A stretch of 64,000 bases of DNA from the NCBI GenBank assembly GCA_947174275.1, contig CAMWIJ010000001.1, positions 1-64,000 of the forward strand. The letters are read 5' to 3'. A program made the position numbers and the translations under genes. Positions 17,465-26,229 of this stretch are shown here, piece by piece. Origin of the DNA: an uncultured Muribaculaceae bacterium (GTDB lineage: Bacteria; Bacteroidota; Bacteroidia; Bacteroidales; Muribaculaceae). The notes below the pieces were generated by a model. The model was not told the DNA's origin. It worked only from the letters and a program-made list of their open reading frames with translations, and ran no database searches. Every line of letters begins with the position of its first letter. The stretch's first letter is position 1.

Positions 17465-19171
17465 ATGGCTAATTTTTATACAGATAACCCCGATTTAAAG
17501 CAGCATCTTTCTCACCCGTTGATGAAGAAGATTGTCGAGCTCAAAGAGCGCGGCTATGCTGATGCAGAAGTATATGACGACGCTCCTCTCGACTTCGAGG
17601 ACGCCATGGACAACTATGACAAGGTGCTCGAGATTGTTGGTGACCTTTGCGGCGAGATAATCGCAGGCAACGCCGAGGATGTCGACCATCAGGGTCCGCG
17701 CGTTGAAAACGGACGCGTGATATATGCCGACAAGACGGCCGAAAACCTTGAGGCATGCCGCAAGGCCGGTCTGATGGGTATGTCGATGCCCCGTCGTCTG
17801 GGCGGTCTCAACTTCCCCATCACCCCCTACATCATGGCCGCGGATATCGTGAGCCGTGCCGACACCGGTTTTGAAAACCTCTGGGGACTTCAGGACTGCG
17901 CCGAGACTATCTATGAATTTGCCGACGAAGACCAGAAGCAGCGCTACATACCCCGCGTATGCCAGGGTGAGACAATGTCGATGGACCTTACCGAGCCCGA
18001 CGCCGGTTCCGACCTCCAGTCGGTCATGCTCAAGGCCACTCAGAAAGAGGACGGCACCTGGGTGCTCAACGGTGTGAAACGCTTCATCACCAACGGTGAC
18101 TCTGATATTCACCTCGTGCTCGCACGCTCTGAGGACGGCACCAAAGACGGTCGCGGTCTCTCTATGTTCATCTACGACAAGCGCAACGGCGGTGTGACCG
18201 TGCGTCGCATCGAAAACAAGATGGGTATCAAGGGCTCTCCCACATGTGAGCTCGTCTACAAAAACGCTCCCTGTGAGCTCTGCGGCTCGCGTCGCATGGG
18301 TCTTATCAAATATGTGATGGCTCTTATGAACGGCGCACGTCTCGGCATCGCCGCCCAGTCGGTAGGTGTCAGCGAAATCGCTTACCGCGAGGCTCTCGGC
18401 TATGCAAAAGAACGTATGCAGTTCGGCAAAGCCATCATCGAGTTCCCCGCAGTCTACGAGATGCTCGCCGTTATGAAGGCCAAGCTCGACGCATCGCGCT
18501 GTCTCCTTTACGAGACTTCACGCTACGTTGACCTCTACAAGGCATACGAGGATATCGAGAAAGAGCGCAAGCTCACACCCGAAGAGAAGGCAGAGCTCAA
18601 GCTCTACCGCAAATATGCCGATGCATGCACTCCGCTTGCAAAAGGTCTTTCAAGCGAATACTGCAACCAGAACGCATACGACTGCATCCAGATACACGGC
18701 GGTTCGGGCTTCATGAAAGATTACGCCTGCGAACGCGTTTACCGCGATGCCCGTATCACCTCAATCTATGAGGGTACGACCCAGCTTCAGGTTGTCGCAG
18801 CCATCCGCCACGTCACCACCGGCACTTACGCAGCCCTCATGGAAGAGTACGCCAAGATGGAAGTAAGCGAAAAGCTCGCTCCCGTCAAGGAAATGCTTGC
18901 AGGTCTCGTAGAGAAATATCAGGCAGCCATCGCCAAGGTAAACGAGGTCAACGACCCCGCTTTCACCGACTTCATGGCACGCCGCCTCGTGGAGATGGCC
19001 GGATTTATCATCATGTCATATCTCCTCATCACCGACGCCACCCGCTACAACAGCGAATCGATGACAAAGAGCGCCATCGTTTACGGCAATATGGTACGTG
19101 CGGAGGTCGAGAAGCATGCAGAATTCATTGCAAACTTCTGTCCCTGTCAGCTTGACGTTTACAAAGCGTAA
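17465..19171 (+). CDS. Acyl-CoA dehydrogenase, long form
   Basis: FAD enzyme oxidising an acyl-CoA to the 2-enoyl-CoA, or the reverse, with the ETF encoded just upstream as electron partner. The 568 residues exceed the usual 380 or so because of an N-terminal extension of about 70 residues, a charged insert near 360-385 (KERKLTPEEKAELK) and a C-terminal helical domain. Signatures are MDLTEPDAGSDLQSV (FAD/substrate loop, about 175-190), ARLGIAAQSVGVSEIAY, and the catalytic Glu in SIYEGTTQLQ (about 434). Substrate cannot be read from sequence; butyryl- or propionyl-type short-chain substrates are plausible in this order. A perfect hairpin terminator follows. Confidence 0.92.
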   Translation: MANFYTDNPDLKQHLSHPLMKKIVELKERGYADAEVYDDAPLDFEDAMDNYDKVLEIVGDLCGEIIAGNAEDVDHQGPRVENGRVIYADKTAENLEACRKAGLMGMSMPRRLGGLNFPITPYIMAADIVSRADTGFENLWGLQDCAETIYEFADEDQKQRYIPRVCQGETMSMDLTEPDAGSDLQSVMLKATQKEDGTWVLNGVKRFITNGDSDIHLVLARSEDGTKDGRGLSMFIYDKRNGGVTVRRIENKMGIKGSPTCELVYKNAPCELCGSRRMGLIKYVMALMNGARLGIAAQSVGVSEIAYREALGYAKERMQFGKAIIEFPAVYEMLAVMKAKLDASRCLLYETSRYVDLYKAYEDIEKERKLTPEEKAELKLYRKYADACTPLAKGLSSEYCNQNAYDCIQIHGGSGFMKDYACERVYRDARITSIYEGTTQLQVVAAIRHVTTGTYAALMEEYAKMEVSEKLAPVKEMLAGLVEKYQAAIAKVNEVNDPAFTDFMARRLVEMAGFIIMSYLLITDATRYNSESMTKSAIVYGNMVRAEVEKHAEFIANFCPCQLDVYKA

Positions 19172-19201
19172 ACAAATGCCGTAAGGCATCAATCATATTT
19201 T

Positions 19202-19242
19202 GATGTCGGGAAAATGTTGGAATGTTTTCCCGACATCTTTTA
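19202..19242 (+). terminator. Terminator of the etf-acyl-CoA dehydrogenase operon
   Basis: A perfect 13-bp stem GATGTCGGGAAAA / TTTTCCCGACATC (19202-19214, 19225-19237) with a 10-base loop is followed by TTTTATA. Confidence 0.9.
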
Positions 19243-19312
19243 TATAAGCACACCCTTTATCGGCAATATGAGGCTTTTGCCTGTATTGCCTGCGAATCCA
19301 ACCTTAAGAATT

Positions 19313-19825
19313 ATGAAAAAAATAATATTGTCAATAGCAGTCGCGTCAATGACGTTATTGACCGGCTGTGACCTTATCGGCAAAAAGTCAGACGACAAAG
19401 GCGCAGAGAAAACCGAGCAGACACCGGGCTCCGACGACACCGAACCCGGCCGGTCTGAGTCCGATGAACAGGAAATCCCCGTCCCCGACAACCGTAAAGC
19501 CGAAAAAATAATCGCAAAATACAACCAGGGCCCCGCAATCAACAACACTGATTATGCCGATGCATTGGAATATGCGGAAATATACTTATCTTTGACAGCC
19601 GGCTATATTGCTGACGCAGCTGCCGGCGACAACGCGCAGCGCGAAGCGGCCGAAAACGACATTCATCTGATCGACAGCAAATATCCCTATAATGCCGAAC
19701 TAATACAGATACTTTATCAGGCTTCGGCGCTTGACAAGACCGAAGGCGGGCTTGTGCCGATGAACGATGACAACCGCGCGCGTTTCGAAGCACTCGTCAA
19801 CAGTTATGACAACATAGCGCGATAG
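19313..19825 (+). CDS. Small lipoprotein of unknown function, family A copy 1
   Basis: I do not recognise a named family. I start at the ATG at 19313 (170 residues) because it opens a signal peptide with lipobox LLTGC (Cys19); the upstream frame runs back into the terminator. After Cys19 comes an acidic, Pro/Glu/Ser-rich linker (about 25-60), then a helical domain with NNTDYADALEYAEIYLSL and a conserved end (YPYNAELIQILYQASALDK, NSYDNIAR). It is the first gene of a two-gene unit repeated at 20577-21564, with only 3 mismatches in about 140 bp at the 3' ends of the two copies. Probably anchored in a membrane; role unknown. Confidence 0.75.
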   Translation: MKKIILSIAVASMTLLTGCDLIGKKSDDKGAEKTEQTPGSDDTEPGRSESDEQEIPVPDNRKAEKIIAKYNQGPAINNTDYADALEYAEIYLSLTAGYIADAAAGDNAQREAAENDIHLIDSKYPYNAELIQILYQASALDKTEGGLVPMNDDNRARFEALVNSYDNIAR

Positions 19826-19879
19826 TCTTTCAGTTAAAGATGACAATTAAACTATTATAAACCAATTAATTCTTTTAAA

Positions 19880-20308
19880 ATGAAAAAACTTATTTCAACC
19901 CTCTTCGCCCTCGCGGTGATTGTGTCAATGACAGTGCTTACCTCTTGCGGAAGCAAAGTAGATAATGCAACCGTTGGCAAAATCGTAGAAAAATACGACA
20001 ACGGCGATGACCTCACCGAAGCTGAATACGGCACTCTTCTCGACTATGTTGATGCAGCAATGGATGACGCTCTTCCCATTATTAAGGATATGCAGGATGC
20101 AGTGGCCGACGGTGATATGGTCAAGCTGCAGAAACTCACCAAAAAAGGTGAGGAGCTTGATGGTAAATACGAGTATATGGATAAAGCCGGTAAGATTCTT
20201 GATAAAGTCGACGAGTCAGAACTTGGCGAAGCAAATGTGAAGAAGATTGAGGCATTGGCTAAGAAGATTTCAGATGCTACAGGCATGGATATCAGCGACA
20301 TTTTCTAA
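19880..20308 (+). CDS. Small lipoprotein of unknown function, family B copy 1
   Basis: 142 residues with signal peptide and lipobox VLTSC (Cys23). The mature part is acidic and Lys-rich and predicted helical: a segment like KIVEKYDNGDDLTEAEYGTL, then YVDAAMDDALPIIKDM, then KLQKLTKKGEEL. The paralogue at 21145-21564 shares the signal peptide almost exactly and the KYDxGDxLTExxW/Y and YVDAAMDD blocks. It lies 54 bp after family A copy 1 and the two are probably co-transcribed; a hairpin terminator follows. No known domain recognised. Confidence 0.75.
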   Translation: MKKLISTLFALAVIVSMTVLTSCGSKVDNATVGKIVEKYDNGDDLTEAEYGTLLDYVDAAMDDALPIIKDMQDAVADGDMVKLQKLTKKGEELDGKYEYMDKAGKILDKVDESELGEANVKKIEALAKKISDATGMDISDIF

Positions 20309-20347
20309 TCGTCTGATCCGAATAACTGATAAATTAAAAGAATTGAG

Positions 20348-20379
20348 GGAGGAGCTTGTAGCAAACGGGCTCCTCCTTC
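20348..20379 (+). terminator. Terminator after lipoprotein B copy 1
   Basis: GGAGGAGC (20348-20355) and GCTCCTCC (20369-20376) form an 8-bp GC-rich stem, followed by TTCTATTTC. Confidence 0.75.
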
Positions 20380-20453
20380 TATTTCTATACGATTAGAAAG
20401 GCTCAAGCCGAAATAACATTACATGGCAATATAATAATTCCAGGCTTTACCTT

Positions 20454-20572
20454 GAAGGTGTTGCCGTACTTCATATTGTAGGGATGCACGGCTCGTGCGT
20501 CCGCCAACCCCTTGATTATCAGGTGTGATATTCGGACGCACGAGCCGTGCGTCCCTACAATATGAGGCATTT
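20454..20572. repeat. Dispersed palindromic (MITE-like) element, copy B
   Basis: The arms 20471-20503 and 20533-20565 are 33-bp inverted repeats with one mismatch, reaching from TCATATTGTAGGG to GTCCG. TTGATTATCAGG is the central loop. The left end GAAGGTGTTGCCGTACTTC matches the family end. The element stops a few bases before the ATG of the lipoprotein A pseudogene. Confidence 0.9.
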
Positions 20573-20576
20573 AGTT

Positions 20577-21087
20577 ATGAAAAAGACAATCCTCTCTTTT
20601 GCAATCGTCGCCGCAGCGATTTTTACAAGCTGTGACCTTATCGGGAAGAAATCGGACGCCAAGGATGAGTCCGCACAATAGGAACAGACCGTTACCGACA
20701 AGAATGACGAGACAAAGCCCGGCGACGAGCAGCCCGAAGTTCCAGTACCTGATAACGGAAAAGCAAAAAAATAACGGCAAAATTCAATCAAGGCCCGGCT
20801 ATAAACATATAGATTACGCTGATGCTTTGGAATATGCGGAAATTTACTTATCTTTGACAGTCGACCATCTGGCAGCACTCGGTTCTGACGACAAATCGAA
20901 GCACGATGCCGCCGATGCCGCTATTCAGGCGTTGGAAAAGGAATATCCCTACAATGCCGAACTAATACAGATACTTTATCAGGCTTCGGCGCTTGACAAG
21001 ACCGAAGGCGGGCTTGTGCCGATGAATGATGACAACCGCGCGCGTTTCGAAGCACTCGTCAACAGTTATGACAATATAGCGCGATAG
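20577..21087 (+). pseudogene. Lipoprotein family A copy 2, disrupted
   Basis: The ATG at 20577 opens MKKTILSFAIVAAAIF and a lipobox TSC followed by DLIGKKSD as in copy 1. The frame hits an in-frame TAG at 20679-20681. Reading through, the frame matches copy 1 up to PVPDNGKAKK, where one A seems lost from an A-run (about 20763-20770); after GPAIN one more base is missing near 20810. From there a third frame runs to 21087 and keeps the whole copy 1 C-terminus. One stop and two single-base deletions make this a pseudogene; the frame starting at 20599 is only its tail. Confidence 0.85.
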
Positions 21088-21144
21088 TCATTAAGATAAG
21101 CATAACAATGAAAATTATTATTAACCAATTAAAATTACAACCAA

Positions 21145-21564
21145 ATGAAAAAATTACTTTCAACCCTGTTCGCTTTTGCGGTAATTGCATCTATGACTGT
21201 CATCGCTTCATGCGGAGGTTCGTCAGCTCCCTCAAATGAAAACGTCAAGGCCGCCATTGAAAAATATGACAAAGGCGATAATCTGACTGAGAGCGACTGG
21301 AGTGCGGTTATCGGTTATGTAGACGCTGCCATGGACGACATGCTTCCCATCTACAAGGAAATAAATGAAGCCCAGAGCAGTGGTGACTACAGCAAACTCG
21401 AAAGTATCCAGGGTAAAGCGGAAAAACTTAACGAGAAATACAAATACTTGTTTGAAGCTATCGCAATCATGGAAAATTGTGATGACAATGTAGAAATCGG
21501 TAAGGCCAACGAGGAAAAGGCAGAGAAACTTCTGAAGAAGATGGGTGATGCCGGTGTCCTCTAA
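21145..21564 (+). CDS. Small lipoprotein of unknown function, family B copy 2
   Basis: 139 residues, intact paralogue of the gene at 19880. Signal peptide and lipobox VIASC (Cys23) are nearly identical to copy 1; the mature part has diverged more but keeps AIEKYDKGDNLTESDW and YVDAAMDDMLPIYKEI. The C-terminus is Lys/Glu-rich and helical. It lies 57 bp after the disrupted family A copy 2, the same spacing as in the first unit. Since the upstream gene is broken, this one may now depend on transcription from further up or from within the element at 20454-20572. Confidence 0.75.
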   Translation: MKKLLSTLFAFAVIASMTVIASCGGSSAPSNENVKAAIEKYDKGDNLTESDWSAVIGYVDAAMDDMLPIYKEINEAQSSGDYSKLESIQGKAEKLNEKYKYLFEAIAIMENCDDNVEIGKANEEKAEKLLKKMGDAGVL

Positions 21565-21587
21565 AGACTGCATCACCCAATAATACC

Positions 21588-21632
21588 GCCCCGGCTCTCG
21601 TTCACGAAAGTGATTGATGCCGGGGCTTGTTG
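21588..21632. terminator. Hairpin between lipoprotein B copy 2 and the receptor-like gene
   Basis: GCCCCGGC (21588-21595) and GCCGGGGC (21619-21626) pair perfectly around a 23-base loop that has its own small complementary parts. It lies between two convergent genes. Downstream T-richness is modest on either strand. Confidence 0.6.
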
Positions 21633-21764
21633 TTGAAACAGCAAAGGCGGTATGGTAAAAATCAGATTATTGTCCGTACCGGAGTGTCGCTACAAAATAC
21701 TGTATTTGCAACGCGCATTCTCCGATTATGACCTTTTCAAGGTGTCTCATTGTACATGCATTTT

Positions 21765-24389
21765 TCAGAAAGAGTATCTTAGTGAAAGTAGCAGCTCGAG
21801 CGGACGCAGACTGAAGGAATAACGGTAGATGTCGGAGTCTTTGATATAGGAATAGCTGTAGTGGTGCGAGTTGGTGAGATTGCGGGCCGACAGTTCGAGA
21901 TCGAATGACTTGAGCGAGTATCTTATGTTTGCGTCGACAAAAAGGCTGCTTTTATAGATGTCGTTGCCGACATTGTTGCGGTTGAAATATCCCTTGGTGC
22001 TGATTTCTAAATCCTTTAGCGGGTGAGAGGCGAGCGAGAGCTGCAGCGTGGTCTGGTTGGTATGTCCGGAAATGCCGAAACTTTCTATTTTCTGAGTGGA
22101 GTAGGTATATCTGACGTCGAGATCCATTATAAGATAATTGTGCCAGGGATTGCTGTTGATGCCGATGCGGCAGCCGTAAGTGCCCATCTTCATGCCGACA
22201 GTGCGGTCGCTGCGTATAAGATTTTTGCTGAGCAATTCGCAGTTGGCCTCAAGCGAGAAAGATGTGTTGCAGCTGAATATTTTTTTTGACACGGCGGCAT
22301 TGCCGTTGAAGAGGTCGGTCGAATTGTCGACGCTTCTGTAGGAGGTTGTGATGTCGTCGTCGGCACTGATGTCGAGGCTTCCAAGCCGGTTGGAGGTGGT
22401 GCGCATGAACATCAGCAAGGCCGATGAAAAAATTCCCTCTATGGCATTACGGTGTGACAGGTTGCAGCGGGCATACAGACTGCTGCGTTCATTGAGGCTG
22501 CCTGAGCCCAACACGTTGCTCTGACGGAATGTGACGAATACCGGATTTACGATATAGTCGGCAATGTCGCCAAGACGGCTGTTGCGCCCTACAGACAGTG
22601 CTGTTTTCAGGTTGAACGGTGTGGTGTAGTTGACGCTCGCCTTGAATTTGACGTTGAAGCGATCGGTAGGGTAGCGCGCGTCATCAAGCCGGTTGACATA
22701 TCTGAGGTTGTCAAGAGTCATCGGAATGGAGATGTTGAGAAGCACGCCGCCGGCCGATTTATATTGGTAATACGGCTCTATATCGGTCGTTATCTTATAT
22801 CCGCTGACGTCGTTGCTTTTACCCTGAGGCTGCATGAGGTCGGTTGATTTGAACGTATCGTATTCGAAATCGAAAGCGGTGTTGACACCGATGTGCGAGC
22901 GGGAGTTGAGTATCCACGAGTGACCGAAATCCTCATGGTTGCGTATGTGGCGGCCTGTGACATTCTGCGAGACAATATCGCGGCCGTCGGCAGTGGCCGT
23001 AAGCCGTGACAGGGGAGTTGTGCCGACCCGGGTGTCAGATTTGATCTCAAACACGTGGCGTGACACCCTGAATATTCCTTCGAATTTGTTGCTCACGTTG
23101 TAGTCGCGCGTCTTGACGGCCTGACCGGTTGTAATACCGTCATTGATGCTGTAGCCGTTTGACGTGAAATGCCCCGTGAATGACAGCTTGTCGGAAATAT
23201 ATTTTCCATCGGCGTTGTTCTCGAGATTGAGGCCGAACTTTGCCTCGCGCAGATGAGGCTCCGAGACGGTCGCCTCGCTGATTTCCACATTCTCGCCTTC
23301 GCCTGTTGCGTAGGTGACCGACCGGCCGTTGGAATATTCAAAACTGTCATCGGTGTAATCGGCCACAAAATTGAGAGTGGAGTTTTTGCCTATATGGGTC
23401 AGTGCATTGGCCGATGCTGACGCCGATTGGTTGTCGTAATATCTTGTTGATGATATCGGGGCGCTGCCGAAAGGGGTGTCGGAATATATTCCGGAGGCGG
23501 TGGTTCGTTCTGAGTTGCCTCCGTCGGTCAGTGATTTTGTCTCGCTGCCATATAAATCACCTGTATTGTTGCCTTTTGCCGATAATAGAAGCTGCGTGCG
23601 GGACGATATCAGCATGCCGAAAAGTTCGCCCAGCCAGAGCGTATTTCTGTCGGCGTCAATGCCCGCAGCCCCCTTGACGTAACCTATCGGGCGCAGCATG
23701 CTTTTCTTCTTTAGCTTCAGGTTGAGGGCGGCTTTGTCGCTGAATTTGATGTCGCGGAGCACCTTTTTGGGCTGATGGTTCTCATAGATATTTACTGACA
23801 CCACATCTTCCGGTGAGATGTTGCGGGTAGCCAGGGCGTAGCGGCCTGACAGCAGGTCGAGTCCCTCGATGTAAAATTTGTTGATTGACTCCCCGTTGTA
23901 ATAGATGCGCCCGTCATCGGCTACCCTGATGCCCGGCAGTTTCTTTATGATATCCTCAATCGAGCGGTCGGAGGCATTGCGAAATGAGTTGACATCGTAG
24001 GTAAGAGTGTCGCCTCGGGCGCTTATCGGAGGCACTTTCACTGTCACCTCCTTCAATGTAAAGGCTTCTTCTGTCAGTATATGGTCGGAATTGTTTTTGA
24101 ATTTGCCTAATGGTATGATGAGACCCCCATAGCCTATGCATGAGAAATTGACAGTGCCCTCGGTCAGCGATTCAGGGTAGGAGAGAGAGAAAGCACCTGC
24201 GGAATTGGTTGAAGTGTAGGCGACGTTTTTCCCGTCTCCGTTTTTTACCGTGACGATAACACCCGGCATCTGCTCCCCGCTGCGTTCCTTTACCGTGCCT
24301 GAGAGAACGACCGTGCCGGTCGTAGCTGCCGATTGCCCGGCAGCAAAAAACGGAATAAGACAAAACAGTATCAGTAAGTATCTCTTCAA
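21765..24389 (-). CDS. TonB-receptor-like outer-membrane barrel with carboxypeptidase-like regulatory domain
   Basis: 874 residues: a signal peptide ending AAGQSA, a CarboxypepD_reg-like Ig domain (about 27-115, VLSGTVKERSGEQMPGV), a plug-like segment (about 120-225, SIEDIIKKLPGIRVADDGRIYYNGESI), and a long beta-barrel ending in the aromatic LLLSLRYSF, typical of outer-membrane insertion. It resembles TonB-dependent receptors but lacks a clear TonB box. Proteins of this kind are commonly found beside GLPGLI genes in Bacteroidota, and here three of those precede it with gaps of 18 to about 100 bp. It is probably the last gene of that operon. Ligand unknown. Confidence 0.82.
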   Translation of the reverse strand: MKRYLLILFCLIPFFAAGQSAATTGTVVLSGTVKERSGEQMPGVIVTVKNGDGKNVAYTSTNSAGAFSLSYPESLTEGTVNFSCIGYGGLIIPLGKFKNNSDHILTEEAFTLKEVTVKVPPISARGDTLTYDVNSFRNASDRSIEDIIKKLPGIRVADDGRIYYNGESINKFYIEGLDLLSGRYALATRNISPEDVVSVNIYENHQPKKVLRDIKFSDKAALNLKLKKKSMLRPIGYVKGAAGIDADRNTLWLGELFGMLISSRTQLLLSAKGNNTGDLYGSETKSLTDGGNSERTTASGIYSDTPFGSAPISSTRYYDNQSASASANALTHIGKNSTLNFVADYTDDSFEYSNGRSVTYATGEGENVEISEATVSEPHLREAKFGLNLENNADGKYISDKLSFTGHFTSNGYSINDGITTGQAVKTRDYNVSNKFEGIFRVSRHVFEIKSDTRVGTTPLSRLTATADGRDIVSQNVTGRHIRNHEDFGHSWILNSRSHIGVNTAFDFEYDTFKSTDLMQPQGKSNDVSGYKITTDIEPYYQYKSAGGVLLNISIPMTLDNLRYVNRLDDARYPTDRFNVKFKASVNYTTPFNLKTALSVGRNSRLGDIADYIVNPVFVTFRQSNVLGSGSLNERSSLYARCNLSHRNAIEGIFSSALLMFMRTTSNRLGSLDISADDDITTSYRSVDNSTDLFNGNAAVSKKIFSCNTSFSLEANCELLSKNLIRSDRTVGMKMGTYGCRIGINSNPWHNYLIMDLDVRYTYSTQKIESFGISGHTNQTTLQLSLASHPLKDLEISTKGYFNRNNVGNDIYKSSLFVDANIRYSLKSFDLELSARNLTNSHHYSYSYIKDSDIYRYSFSLRPLELLLSLRYSF

Positions 24390-24407
24390 AATAATTCAGG
24401 TGTTATT

Positions 24408-25238
24408 CTATTCTTTTTCAATCGGATTGAAGAACATGCGGTTGTTTGGAATAGGCTTACCGTTTTTATTCTTTAGTAAAACAGGTGAGCCTGCGACAAA
24501 ATTGCCGGGATTAAGTTTGTAATCTGAAAGGGCTTTGTCGAACTTCTCTCGAGTTGTCTTTACATAGTTCCGTTTGTACAGGAAGATAAGATTATTGCTG
24601 TTCCTTATACTGACGGCATTGAAAACATGTTCCCGGTTATCGTCCTCGACTTTTAAAATCAGACCCGGCAGATTGCCGAATTTCCAAGGTCCGTTGTTGA
24701 TCGGTATATCGCAATACCATGCCGTCCAATTGCGGCCGCGAAATGTCATAGTCGCTTTATTGCATCTGTATCCGCATATTTCTTGCGTTTCCTCTCCAAG
24801 TTTCCATTGCATCTGAGGGAAAGGTTCCTCATAGATGTAGGTATCCATGAAAATTCTCCCGATTGATTCAAGTGAACCTGAATTCAAATCTTTTATTACC
24901 GACCCCGGCTTCGGTTTATTCGCTATACTTAGGTTGCCATATTGGGCCAATGTCAGACTGTTAGGATAATCGTTCCTGATTATTGAATCAATTCGATAAT
25001 AGCCGTAGGAAGCGAATTTGCTTTTGTTCTTTCCTATTTCAAGTATCTGGTATGACTCTTCATTTTCATCTATTACAGGGTCATAAACATTGTATGAATA
25101 GATACATTCAATATAACTTGTGTCAAGTGGCAATTTCTCAGGCATTTGGGCAGGCCTGTTGCCGTATTCTCCTTCAAAGATCTGACTATGAGCACAAATT
25201 CCGATCAGTGTAAATATTATATAGTGGATTTTTCTCAT
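24408..25238 (-). CDS. GLPGLI-family secreted protein, copy 3
   Basis: 276 residues with a signal peptide (MRKIHYIIFTLIGICAHS). The family-defining motif appears as KFGNLPGLIL near residue 195, preceded by ICGYRCNKATMTFRGRNWTAWYC, where two Cys residues may form a disulfide. The C-terminus NPIEKE is shared with both neighbouring paralogues. GLPGLI (TIGR01200) proteins are exported and of unknown function, usually in multicopy clusters in Bacteroidota. It is closer to the gene at 26230 than to the middle copy, judging by the long shared block EIGKNKSKFASYGYYRIDSI. The receptor-like gene starts 18 bp downstream. Confidence 0.9.
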   Translation of the reverse strand: MRKIHYIIFTLIGICAHSQIFEGEYGNRPAQMPEKLPLDTSYIECIYSYNVYDPVIDENEESYQILEIGKNKSKFASYGYYRIDSIIRNDYPNSLTLAQYGNLSIANKPKPGSVIKDLNSGSLESIGRIFMDTYIYEEPFPQMQWKLGEETQEICGYRCNKATMTFRGRNWTAWYCDIPINNGPWKFGNLPGLILKVEDDNREHVFNAVSIRNSNNLIFLYKRNYVKTTREKFDKALSDYKLNPGNFVAGSPVLLKNKNGKPIPNNRMFFNPIEKE

Positions 25239-25289
25239 ATAAAGGACTCAAATGTAGTGAACATGAAATCAGAAGGAAACGCCATTTGT

Positions 25290-26132
25290 CTATTCCTTTT
25301 CAATCGGATTGAAGAACAGTTGGTTGTTTGGAATAGGCTTCCCGTTTTTATTCTTGAGCAGAATGGGTGTGCCTGTGACAAAATCTCTGGGATTTAATTT
25401 GTATTCTGAAAGCGCTTTGTTGAATTTCTCGCGTGTCGTCTTTATATAATGGAATTTAATTAATCTGAATTCGTTATCACTATTTCGTATGCTGACAGCT
25501 TCAAAAATATGCTCATGATTATCATCCTCGATTTTGAGAATCAATCCTGGTAAATTACCAAATTTCCACGGACCGTTATTGAGCGGTATTTTATCACTAT
25601 ACCAGGCAGTCCAATTGCGTCCACGAAATCGCCCTGTTGCTTTATTGCATTTATAACCGCAGATTTCCTGGCTTTCATCGCTCAGTTCCCATTGTATCTG
25701 TGGGAGAGGTTCTTCGTAGACGTAATGGTCAATAAAAACCTTATCGTATGATTTAAGAATCCCTGATTGCAGGTCTTTTACTAAACTTTCAAGTGACCAT
25801 GTTTTAGTTTTGGAGGCCAGGTTGATTAAATGCGAGTGCTTAGCCACTGATATGCCATCGGGATAATCATTTTTGACTATAGAGTCCATCCAATATGCAC
25901 CGTATGAGGAGTATTGGCTATGTTTATGACCGACTTCGAGTATCTTGAAATATTCGCGGTTTTCATCTCGTACAGGGTCGTAAATTTTATGCGAATAGAT
26001 ACATTCGAGATAGCTGGTGTCAAGTGGTATTTTTTCACCAAGCCGGGCAGGCCTGTTGCCATCGCCTGTATAAGTCTGAGCTTGAACGCAAATACAAGTT
26101 ATAGCAAGTAAAAATAAATATAATTTTTTCAT
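25290..26132 (-). CDS. GLPGLI-family secreted protein, copy 2
   Basis: 280 residues, signal peptide MKKLYLFLLAITCICVQAQ. It carries the same core as its neighbours (ICGYKCNKATGRFRGRNWTAWY, KFGNLPGLILKIEDDNHEH, C-terminal NPIEKE), but is the most divergent: its middle region (SQYSSYGAYWMDSIVKNDYP, residues about 75-95) differs from the FASYGYYRIDSI block of the other two, and the loop after WY reads SDKIPLN. Gaps to neighbours are 51 bp downstream and 97 bp upstream. Function unknown. Confidence 0.9.
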   Translation of the reverse strand: MKKLYLFLLAITCICVQAQTYTGDGNRPARLGEKIPLDTSYLECIYSHKIYDPVRDENREYFKILEVGHKHSQYSSYGAYWMDSIVKNDYPDGISVAKHSHLINLASKTKTWSLESLVKDLQSGILKSYDKVFIDHYVYEEPLPQIQWELSDESQEICGYKCNKATGRFRGRNWTAWYSDKIPLNNGPWKFGNLPGLILKIEDDNHEHIFEAVSIRNSDNEFRLIKFHYIKTTREKFNKALSEYKLNPRDFVTGTPILLKNKNGKPIPNNQLFFNPIEKE

Positions 26133-26229
26133 AGCAATGTGATTATGGTGATGAATTGACCGATAGAAGATGCCACAAAAATAGCCATAATAAATTTATA
26201 AATCAAAAGCGGAATTTAGCTGACGCGGT

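Noticed and set aside
20599..21087. 162-codon frame as an intact gene
   Set aside because: Its first 65 or so codons are out of frame with the homologous lipoprotein; it is the tail of a pseudogene.
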